This document shows, in pieces, positions 49,501 to 61,500 of a stretch of DNA of 64,000 nucleotides. Below the pieces are notes generated by a model that saw nothing but the letters and a program-made list of their open reading frames with translations, made no database searches and was not told where the DNA came from. Every line of letters starts with the position of its first letter. The stretch's first letter is position 1. The DNA is taken from the NCBI RefSeq assembly GCF_963678975.1, contig NC_089279.1, positions 33,072,660 to 33,136,659 of the forward strand, in the 5' to 3' direction. The DNA is from Dysidea avara. Taxonomy: Eukaryota > Porifera > Demospongiae > Dictyoceratida > Dysideidae. A program made the translations under genes and the position numbers.

Positions 49501-52500
49501 TGTACACATCTCTATTTCTTCGACATCCCTCTAGCTGCTCTTGTATACTGGCATCACCCCATATGCTAATAAGTTTAAGTGTCTCTTCTTTGCTCCAGAA
49601 CGTAGCCATAGCTGATTTTAGCTGTTACCATACGTAGCTATTAACGATCGGCTATTAACACACCACTTAACGACTGGTCACCACGTGTTGCACCACTAAG
49701 ATTTCGATTTAGAGAGCACTTTAAATTGTGGGATGGTCCGAGTTGCCGACCCAAATTGTGTTCAGACGAGTGGCAACTGTGCGAACCGAACCGTACCAGT
49801 GCGAGCAGCCTCGTAATTTTGGCACGACTAGCTTGGTTCGGTGCGGGACGGTTGGTATGTGTTCACACGCGATACTTTTGCTGGACCGAACTGTACCGTA
49901 CCGAGCAGTACCGAGCTTGCGAGCTGGTGTGAAATCAGAATGGAGTATAACTGGAAACTGAAATGGCTGATATCTGAAGCGGCCAAGAATGAATGGTCAT
50001 ATACAACTAATTCAAAAATTTAACACTGAACCTTTATAATTCAGCTGTGTTCTATATTCACTCTTGCTGCATTGTAAAGTAATTTCTTTTAACTCTAATT
50101 GGCTGGTAATTTGGCCACCTTTTTTTGCTCTATTATACTGACTATTAAAAAAGGCGGCCAAATTACCAGCCAATTAGAGTTAAAAGAAATTACTTTACGA
50201 TGCAGCAAGAGTGAATATAGAACACAGCTGAATTATAAAGGTTCAGTGTTAAATTTTTGAATTAGTTGTATATGACCATTCATTCTTGGCCGCTTCATAT
50301 ATCAGCCATTTCAGTTGCCAGTTACTTTCATGTATACACCTGTTTTATAGCCAAGGTGTTCTTGCATGGATTAAACTTTAGTAATTGTATTCTTGGCCGC
50401 TTCAGATATCAGCTCTTTAAGTTACCAGTTACTTTTCACTTCAGCCAAGCTGATTTTTCTTTTTCTTTTTTACATTGGGTTCCAGGTACTTGTAGTTTCT
50501 TGGGCGCGCCTTTTTTACAGCGAAGGTGTTTTTGGGGTGGATATCACTCATTTTTGTCAGTGATAGACTCTACATTTGGTTTAAAAGGTAATTTTTTTGG
50601 AAATGAGCAATTAACATTAATGCAGAATATTATCTTGGAGAGTCAGTAAAATCCATACATAATAATGATTGTTTCATAACACCGTAAATTCGGAAGTATG
50701 AATTTACGGTGTAGTATGACTGTTCTATTAGAGTAAATTTATCTTTACTGCCTGCACGTCATGAATATATCTCATATCTGTGCATGTTAAATGCTTCAGA
50801 CACCTAATTAAACTTGCAAGTGCCTAATTAGTTCACAGTTGCTACACAGCTATAAATACATTTGTAATTGTTATCATCATAATCATTTATCATGTTATAA
50901 CCATTTTGTTTAATATTTTCGTCACAACTTCAGGATTAGAGCAGCAGAGAAAGGAATAGAGGACTCAACCATCAAGACTTGTATATGGGAGATGGAACAG
51001 TATTGCGATGGACAATGCCGGTACTAACCCCTCAAGGGTGTTGCAGTACAGTATAGATGCAAGACCAGAGCCTTGATCGTCACCTTTTGACTGTGGTCAC
51101 AACTTCAGGATTGGAGCAACAGAGAAAGGAATGGAGGACTCAATCATCAAGACTTGGGGAGATGGAATAGTATTGCCATGGACAATGCCAGCACTAACCT
51201 CTCAAGGATGTCACAGTGCAATATCGATACAACCACTCCAACCAGTGCATAAGACCAGAGCTCGATCATCACCTTTTGACTGAAATTTTTATACTTGATG
51301 AAGCAATTAAAACAAAAAAGTTGTAGTACTTATACTTTCCTGAGGGAGCATGCCCCCAGAGTCCCAGACTCCCTTGCCTGTTCAGCAGAATAATAGGATT
51401 GAGCCTTACTACCACTTTCACCTTTATTCTTGGCCTGAATGTACATATCAGCAACATAATACAGTAGCTGTAGATAATGCTAGTTAATGCCCCTAGGCAG
51501 AGCTATAGGGGTGGGAATTTTTCCCTACTATCATACTATCATAGTAGTTCTTCTCGCAGTTCTTTGCCTGGCCATCATCAACTGCTGTCCATCAACTGCT
51601 GTCAAAACATTAGTCTCGTCCCCCAGACCCTTCCTCAAGCATGCTTATCACACAAAAATAACTTAGTTTAGCAGTGCACAAACAATTATTCATTAACAGC
51701 TTATACTATAATAAAGTACACTTACCGCATTGTTGAACCATGTATACCACCAGAATCCACCAGATTGACAACTAACACGTGATCTATTTAGGGGAAATCT
51801 TGTGGAAAGTCCCTAATTACCTTAAGCGGACACTCATGATACGTGGTTTTAAATTGAATGGTTTAAGAATGTAACTGGATGGTGAGGCGTACTTTAATCG
51901 GCTCGACTTTACTGAGAAACTTGAGCCCCTCATGAGAAACTACATCGCTTGAGCAACGCTTGAAAAAGTAAGAGTCAAGAATACTGAGGGACTCTATGAT
52001 ATATGCCGGTCTTGAATGCTAACGAAACGAGGAGTGAAGTTTGTGCAATGTGTCACATCGCCACACACTGATTCACTGTGTTTGTGCGATAGGGTTTTTG
52101 GACCTGTCCACCAGATGTTGAAAGGAAATTCATTCCACCACATGTTGAAAGGAAATTCATTCCAACTTGTGAAGTTATTGGTATACTCATTGTTGGGGTC
52201 CATGGGGACATCAATGATCATTTACCAGTCAGCTGTAAGTAATATCACAACAGAAGGAAAGGAACCATTTCCATACCCCTATGGCATACTGATTTTCCAG
52301 GTCAGTTTATGTACACCCAACCACAGAAATGTAAAGCTTGGTGGAAAATAAACACCTTTTTACTCAGTTACAAGAGATTCACCCAGCTGGGATAAAATGT
52401 TGAAGTGAATGTCATTAGTACCTACTTGCGGTTCATCAGGTATTGGACAATTCCAAGTGTCCAGATTATGCAGTTGTCCTCATGTTCAAGTTTACACGTT

Positions 52501-55500
52501 TAGGCAAGTTCCACAACATCCTATAATCTATTACTATATCAGTGTGGAATAATGCTTATATAATATTTTTCATATTCCAGGCTTTAGGTACGTGTATTGT
52601 ATTTAACACCTGCTTGTTGGTTTTTGCAGGCCATCTGGTCATACTGGTTTATCCACTAGCAGTTGAATGTGATCATGGTACATATGTAAGTTGAGACCAT
52701 GCAGGAACAAAGATACAGGTGTCATGAATTTCAGGTCAGTTGACATTCAGAGGAATTGTATTATTGCAATTGTTCTTTTTGTAGTTATCAATTATCAGTG
52801 ACCAGTTTGTGATAGCGTACTTTTGTTTGACTAATGACCAAACGTTCTGGTTTACATGCTTACCCAACAGTTATGTTACTCACTTAACCTGCATATGGGA
52901 TATATATTTTTTAGTTCATTTTGATTATTCATCCTTTATTGGTACAGCCTGGCATATTGATTTTTTGCACATTCTCTTTTTAATTCAGTGCCTGCTGGAT
53001 TGTTTCGTCAGATATCGAAACAGATGTCTTTGGTGTTGCGACCGATGTTCCAGGTCAGTTTGCATGTGTGTTTAATTTAAGGTTGACTTCAGTGCCTGCT
53101 TATTCTTTTACAGGTCTCGGTATTGAGTGTCATGAATTTCAGGTCAGTTGACGTACAGAAGAATTGTATTATTGCAATTGTTGTTTTTGTAGTTATCAAT
53201 TATCACTGTATACTAGTGATGTGAATTTGCAGGTCAGTCTACTCAGATGTATCAGGCATGGTGTTGATGGGTTCGAACAAGTATCCAGTGTAGACTGTAG
53301 TGGCATCAAGGGTGTTAATTTCCAGGTCAGTTTACATGTTGTGATGTTAGTGATTTTTTCCTAGTACCCAGATGTTAAGTGTATTGTATTTAATGCCCAC
53401 CTGTTATGTTTTTAAATTATGGTATATCAGTGTAGACAGTGCAACAGTAAGCCTTCTGTGTTGTAGTAACTATTTGTTTCATAATATTATGCTGTTGTCC
53501 CGAAATGGCACAATTTTTGGGCAACCAGTGTGAAGTCCGGTGGTACAAACATTGTATTATAACCAAGTTGTGATAGCGTACTTTTGTTTGACTAATGTCC
53601 TAATGTTTTGGTTTGACTAATGTCCTAATGTTCTGCTTACCCAACAGTTATGTTATTCATTCACTTAGCCTGGGATATAATTTTTGTTCATTTTGATTAT
53701 CCATGCTATTATTGACACAGCCCGGCATATTGATTTTTTGTACATTCTCTTTTAATTCAGTGCCTGCTGGATTGTGTCATCAGATATCGAAACAAGTGTT
53801 TTTGGTGTTGCGACCGATGTTCCAGGTCAGTTGCATGAGCGTTTAATTTAAGGTTAACTTCAGTGCCTGCTTATTCTTTTACAGGTCTCAGTATCGTCAT
53901 GCTGACATACAAGAAATCATCACTATTGTTGGAACTATTTTTAGTCAAGTCTTGATGTGATGTTAATTAACGTTGTTACACATTGTTGTATGTTTACCAT
54001 ATGGCAAGAAATTATCATGGCCATCATGAAATTTGAATATTGTGTAAGTTGCGTGGAACAACCCCAACTCATACATGGTCACTGGCAAATCACGAACCAC
54101 ATTCGAGCCACAACACCACCAACCACATTCGAGCAATCCATTACAACATTTTGTTGCACCATTTGTGTGTGCATAATACTTAATGAAAGCCACAACACAA
54201 GCTACATGGTAAACACTACATAGAGGTGGTAACCCCTAAAGGCTTGTTACCTTTTGTATTCACCTTACCGGCCTTTGTGGTTAATCTATTAAAAATTACA
54301 TGTAAATAGAGAATTGAAGAGTATGCTTAAAGCACCTTCGCTAGTGATCTTGTTCTTCAAACCATAAGACAACTGGCGATTTATAAACACTCGCATGGGG
54401 TGTGGTACTAAATGGAATTTAAAAGATTTCTGCTTAAAACGCCATCCCTAGGGAACTTACAGTTCAGCACGCTGTCACAACTTGTTTATCAGGCATTAGA
54501 GTTTGTGTCCACGTCGTGTCTTTAAAAGTTATTGTAGGGATTAGAGGTTGATTGAAGAAAATACGTGTATAGGCAAACCAGGATTGGATAATGTCAGTGC
54601 TAGATGGACTATACAAACACGGCTATGTTGACTGGTTGACTGGTATAATGTGACAGTGGTGGTAACATAAGGTAAAGAAATAAAGTGAAATACGCCTATG
54701 TTTTATTTTGCGATGGTTACTTTTTTATTTTAGCGAGGTCGCTATGATGATGATAACAACTCCTAAAGATTTTTTTATCACGTAACGCAATACAAATCTA
54801 TTGAGAGATGTTGCATAATTTAGGACTAATATTGCGAAACCGGCCCTACACGTAAATAACTCACAGTGGTGGCCGCGCGTCTTTTAATTGGACGTGCTCT
54901 TTGTAGTTTCTTGGCCGCGCGACTCACTACTGTGAGTCTTGATGTATGTATGTATGTATGTACGTACGTATGTATGTATGTATGCATGTATGTATGTATA
55001 TGTACGTATGTATGTATGTACGTATGTATGTATGTATGTATGTATGTATGTATGTATGTATGTACGTATGTATGTATGTATGTATGTATGTATGTATGTA
55101 TGTATGTATGTATGTATGTATGTATGTATGTATGTATGTATGTATGTATGTATGTGTGTATGTATGTGTGTGTGTATGTATGCATGCATGTATGCATGAA
55201 AGCATGTCAGGGGTGTAGCCAGGATTTTTTTGAAGGGGTTCGAATTCAAAGTGGAATGTATTTAGGGGAAGGCCTGGGTGCTTTCCCTAGACCATGTAGG
55301 AACAAAAATATGCATACAAAAAAATGTGCTCCTAGGCAGTAACATTAAAAGGTGCTGTTTGTGCATCTAAGTAGCTAAAACCTACACACTGCTGTTTATG
55401 CAGCTTATAGATATAACCTATTGCCATACTAACTAATCTCCACTACATACTGATAGCTAATTCAGCATACAGAAGCCCTCCACACTTGAGTCCTTTAGTT

Positions 55501-58500
55501 GGAAATACTTTCTTACAGGTATACATTATGTTCGGCTGGTCCTGCTGTTGATGGTCAGTAACCTGACACATGCATAACACGACCACTCAAGTTTATCACA
55601 GCTGCTGCCTTGTGATTTGTCACAAGACAATTCTTTGAAGTTTTAGCCATGCATCACGTGTACAATTGATCACATGATGCAATAGATGCATTAATGAGAC
55701 GTGACCCTCAAGAGTAGTACAGAGGAGTGCCAGTAGGCAAGTAGCTACTGGAGAGCTCCAGGGCTGTAAGATTTGGTGTGGTTTTTAATTTCAAAAAATT
55801 CTGCCTCTGCAAGGGGGGTTTGTCTGAACTATCCGAACCCCCCTGGCTATGCCCTTGCATGTACATATGTATAGAAATATGAGTTGAAAAGTGTTCGGAA
55901 GATAGAAACTTATTGTAGGTTATTAGCATCCCCAATAAAAATACACAGTAATCAAAATGAATTTAGGTCAGCCTCGTTGGGAAAAGGCCAATGGTTGACT
56001 CATTTTCTGTACTGAGTGCATAAAAATCATTACCTTTTGTGCACATGGCCTTGGTTCCATTCCAGAATTTATTACTCTGACAAGTTCTCTTCTCACTACC
56101 ACTTAGCTCATAACCTTGATTACATGAAAAGGTACAAGTGTCTTCAAATATATTCCCAGTACAGTTAATCATTCCATTATTAGGAGCAGTAGTAAATTGC
56201 TGGCAGGACACTACAAAATCAATAAAATTACAGTTATTATATGATAATCAATCACAACCGAAACAGGTAAAAATGCAGCAGTGTGTTCTCCATGAACAGG
56301 CTAATCCACAAAGGCATATATAGTACTTATTTTGTGCACACAACCAGAAGGCTAATCCAAAAAGAAAATATGATGATGGCAAACTTTGTTTCCACTACAT
56401 CATAAAGAAATACCCATAAACTCACATGTCTTTTAGCATATGGATACAAAAGGAACATAACCTTACTCTTTATGAACAGGTAAATCCAATGGTGTAGTAG
56501 ATAAAACTGGAGCAATTAAACTGTACACAAATGTTTATTTAGTATATGTGACTCGCTGAGTAAGAACTGGCTGTTTTTGCACATTCCTCAAATTCTATTT
56601 TATTGCTTCTCTGTTATCTAAAATAACAAAGGGGTGGACAGCCAAAGTTTCAGCCTTTTGTGATGAATAGTCTTGGATTTATAGCGCCAGAGACTTGGAA
56701 CAGGAATAAACTCGATTTGTACAGCAACAATATGGTAAATAAATTACAAACTTTAATTGATCATAACTCACAACTAAAACAAGCTACGAAAATGAGGTTT
56801 GGCTCAGCCTGTTCACCATGAACTGACAATTGATCAAGGTATAGTGTTTTCCCTGTACATCCCTGTGTGAATGAAAAATAAGGCAACTCCAACATAAAAT
56901 AACGACGGTGAACTTTATTTCTATCATATTGTAAATAAGCACCCATGAACTCATGTACCAATCGTTGTACAAACTCGAAACAAAGATTTTACTCCCCACG
57001 AACAGGAGAATCTGGTGGATTATAGGATTTACTGATTTGAGCTTTGTTTTATTACATACTGAAGCGATTAAAACATGCATATTTTTTTTATGTAGCATGC
57101 GTATTTTTACTCAGTACATATCAATACGTTTTTTATAAATTTTGCAAGAACGGTTGGTTTTCACTCAGCAGGTCACAGATGTGTTTCTTTATGCAGTATA
57201 TATTTTAATATAATTTTATAGCAATACAGAATTTTGCAAGCATGGCCAACGTGTTGCTTAGAGTGTATTTGCTTTATATACTCCAATGTCATCGTGGTAT
57301 ATGTACACACACTTACCTGGTGTACACATCACATCAGTACCATTCCAGGTTTGATCACTCTGACAGATTAGAGTTTTACTACCACTTAGCTCATAACCAT
57401 GATCACATGAGAAGGTACAAGTGTCTTCAAACATATTCCCAGTACAGTCAATCATTCCATTGTTAGGAGCAGTAAGTGATGGACATGATACTGAGGATTG
57501 TAAACAAAAAGCTATCTTTACTCATTTACATACTAAACACATACATACATTAACACATGGATATATAGCAAGGACAGATACAAAAGCTGGCAAGGGTATA
57601 ACAACACGCCTAGGTCAAATGCAGGTGGTCAGAGAGAAACTTTCACCTCCTATAGTGCTATAAACATACATCTAATCTTACAGTAAGATTTTCAGATGTC
57701 AGAGTTTTAACTGGGATGTATGCATTAACATCAGTATAAATGTTCTTGCTGAGTAGCAGTCAACTCAAATTTACTCACACGGTATTGCTATGACAGTACT
57801 ATTAACAGTTATTGACTGCTCTATTAGAGTATCTTGATTGTTTACAGGATTATTCTAGTAGACACCAGAGAAGGGTGTGGGGAGGACATGATTCATGCTC
57901 AAAATGAAGCACTCATCATGTGACAATGAACAAATTGTATAACACACTAAGCTATACTATTGCACTACTAGTTTGAAGCCTCAGCATTGCTCGAGGCTGG
58001 TTTTAAGAGACATCTTTTCTGGGTGGTGGTGCAAGCTTGAATGGCAATTTCTGGCTTTGCATGGTAAGGACCTGGCTTGATGAGAATCAGTTGTGCACTG
58101 GTGGATGGTCTGTTACAGTTACAGTCAACCAAACATTTTCTGTATTGATTCTACTGCACATCAGCCACTAAGGCACCAGTATGGTCATGTAATCTTTTGT
58201 CTGACTTCAGTTATAGTCCCTCTCAGTTATAATAACTTGAAACTGCTGATGAACTATTTGGATAGTTTTGTCTTCAAAATGCAGTTACATATCTTGTTTT
58301 ACTAGTGTTAAATCCCTAATTTACTATGTGCTGTAGCTATCAGCAAGTTCTAAAGCTTTCCAATTAAGCCTCCATCAGCACATTAAAAGCATAATAGGCT
58401 GGAGTACTATGCCAGCATATAAAGCTGATATTTCAAACTTGATTGTATGAAAATCATACTCTCTAATAGAGCAGTCAGTGGAAACTGTAAAACTGCAATA

Positions 58501-61500
58501 GAGTACTCAAATATATTTCCTTACATTGACATATCTCGTAGAACAAGTCATTTTGTAGTGAACTACTCTAATAGAGTATTCACTGATTAAAATGTGTCCA
58601 AGATAATTGCAAGAAATGTTATTAACCAAGGAGCATAAATGCAAGCATATAATGGGAACACTGAATGAGCATGATAGGTAAAAATTTGTTGAAAACATTT
58701 TGGGTAAAATTTTGAGCATATATTTGACTCAGGCCTATTTCCAATAGCTAGCAAAAAGTTACTATGGAATTATGGTGGTCTAACCACTTGCCAACACATT
58801 TGCCTTACAAGCTTAACTTCATTTGTATTTTAAACTTTTGTTTCCATCTTCACCAAAGCAAATTCACCTGTATACCACAAAATAGAAGTTCTTTATTGTG
58901 GACTCTTGTAATTATGTATAGGACAAATCAAGTCAGTTATAGTTTTTGTGATTTATATAACTTCCTTCTTGGTACATAATGTTGCTTAGTTTAGTAACTT
59001 TAAAATAGTGCATGTTTAACTGTAATATAGTTTCAAGTAGTTTCATTGTGTAATTCATAAGCAAAATGTTAAACTTACTTCGATTTTTACACAGCTGTTG
59101 GGAAAGATTTTTCTCAAGTTGTTCCAGAGCTGGTTCATCAAGGTTGTCTACCAAAAATACCATGGATGGGTCACCGGTAATAGTGTATAATTGATCTTGA
59201 TCAACATTTCCTATTCCTACAGCAAACAGCTGATAGAGTTGCTCTATATGAAATTTCTTAGCCTCTCTCCGTAATGTTATTGGTTCGTCTTTTGATTTAC
59301 CCTCAGTTAGAATTATAGCAATGTTGGGATAGTCAGGTCTAAAACCCATTGAATCACTGTGGGCAGTCGCATTGAGAAGATGTAATATGGGTATATATTT
59401 GGTGCCCCTCTTCTTAGGGTAATCAATTTCCTTTAGTGCTGTAGTTAATGCATGCTTGCTTCTGTATTGCTGTAAATCAAACACAACTCTAGCATTTCCA
59501 GCAAAATACATTAGTCCAACCAAGCTCCTTGTTAAACCAATGTCTAAAAATGAAACTACTCTTGTTGTAAAATTTCTTATTGATCCAACTAAAACATTTT
59601 TCTGTATACTTACTGAAATGTCAAGTACAAAGACTACATCATATCCATTAGTTGTGCATTCTATAAAAGGAAACACATAAATGATACAACTATACATAAC
59701 AATATAGGACACCGATTGTATATGCATACACTGTGTAAAATCCCCCTATATTGGACATTTTGGATTAGAAACTTCAGTAGAACATCCACACTACCAGTGA
59801 CTCTAATATAGTAGTCAGCAGGGGCAGATACAGACTTTTAAAAGGGGGTTCTACCACTCCGGAATTGAAACTTCAGCCTACCTGTAAGTCTAAGACCAAA
59901 AAAAAAAAAGAAAAGGCAACTACCTGCTGACAATAGATCCCCTTCACCACCAACTACATCTTATATAAACTACATATGTAGTTTGCTACACTGCTCCTCA
60001 GAAGAATACTGTGACTGCTCTATTAGAGTATCTCAAATTAGAGCCTCTTCCAAAAGGGGGTTCCATCGAACCCTTTGAATCCCCCTGGATCTGCCTCTGG
60101 TCAGGTGTATCTTGTTTTAATCTTTTCTGGCTGCCGAGCAAGAACCTGACTTGTTAGCATTTTCTTCAAAGTTCAAACTTCATTTTATGACTTTTTTGTT
60201 GTCTAGAGGGAAACCCAATGGGCTGTTAAAGTTTCAGCCTTATCTGGTAAGTGCTTTAGGAGTTATAGTGATAGACAACAAGAAGAGCAAAACAATTCGA
60301 TTTGTACAGTGCCTATATGGGAAAAAATTACAGGCGCTTGTTTGAACGATCATAAGTCTCGAGTGCAACAGGATACAGAGTTGGGACTTGTCTATTCATC
60401 AAGGTTTATTTTTTGGCCAAAATACACCCATGCTATTTAACAAGAAGCTTAGAAACAGTGAAGATAAAGTCACGTTTTACCGCAACGTAACCAAACATAC
60501 GTCCATATGTAACTCACATTTGCTTCATGATAACAAAGATAGTCTTACTCTTCATGAATAGGCAAATCCATTGGTATATTAGATATTTCAATTTGAGACT
60601 TCCTTCACTAAGTGTACGCAAAATTATTTATGTAGCATGCATTATATACCTAATGCATTTCAGTGGCATTTATCTCAAAACAGAATTACTTCTTTCCCTC
60701 ACAAGATTAGCAGCAAAGTCAATTTCATTTTAAAGGCCCCCTATTCAATAGCTACAAAGTCTGTATACCTACCAACTGTTTAATCTAGAGTGGGCTCTGC
60801 GACTTAAAATAAGCCTGCCGGTGGCAACTTTAAAGGGTAAGCATAATTTACCTTGGTCACAGAAAGGTTCAGTGCTATTCCAACTTCCATCATTCTGACA
60901 TTTCCTATTATCAGTATCATTTAACACAAACCCATTATCACATGTATAAGTGCAAATGTCTCCAACATAATGAGCTCCATCATCACTTGAAGAACAATTC
61001 ATTGTTCCATTACCAGGAGCAGTAAGGGGTGGACATGTAACTGCAGCATATAATTGATATAAACAAGACAAAAGGAGAATGTGCAAGTTTGCACGCATGC
61101 ACACACACTATACACACACAGTCAGTTGGTCAGTCATCACATCAGTCAGTTAGTCCGTCCGTCCGTCCATCCGTCAGTCAGCAAATGGATAGATGGAGAG
61201 ACTGACTGACCATATGCATGCAAAAGCACTCATTATTATGGTTACTGATTTATGTCACGTTTCCATTTGTTTTCTATAAGACATTGAAGAACATGGAATC
61301 AACTGCAAATCACAATACAACAATGTTTTGACCAGTAAGAGTCAGTGTCCACTGTACATACAAGAGTGAGTTAATAATACGTTGTTGGATTGCAATTTAA
61401 AACTGAAAACGTACAAATACACAATAGGAAATTCCATAAAAGCACATGGTCAAACATGGTAAATCACATGGTCAAGTAATCCTATATACTGGAAACATGT

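Larger units (their letters stand above)
47065..49947. mobile_element. PIF/Harbinger DNA transposon, apparently complete
   Basis: A 2883-bp element flanked by the 3-bp target duplication TAA (47062-47064, 49948-49950). The opposite foldback arm gives the empty site AAAGTAACTGG with a single TAA. Termini TACT...TTCACACC are inverted, and subterminal GGTACGGTACGG-type words recur at both ends. It carries two convergent genes, a DDE transposase (plus) and a Myb/SANT-like protein (minus), as expected for the superfamily. Confidence 0.95.
46845..50541. mobile_element. Foldback (long-TIR) element, interrupted by Harbinger
   Basis: Ends TCCACCCCAAAAACACCTTC and its inverse, flanked by TA (46843-46844, 50542-50543). 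The left arm 46845-47064 is inverted at 50318-50541. The right half also contains a second inverted pair, 49956-50132 with 50140-50310, around ATTACCAGCCAATTAGAG. Without the Harbinger insertion and its TSD the element is 811 bp, almost entirely palindromic and non-coding. Confidence 0.9.

Noticed and set aside
52016..52351. 111-codon frame as a complete small membrane protein
   Set aside because: It contains a perfect short tandem repeat and runs through a strong donor site. It was kept only as a low-confidence exon ending at 52301.
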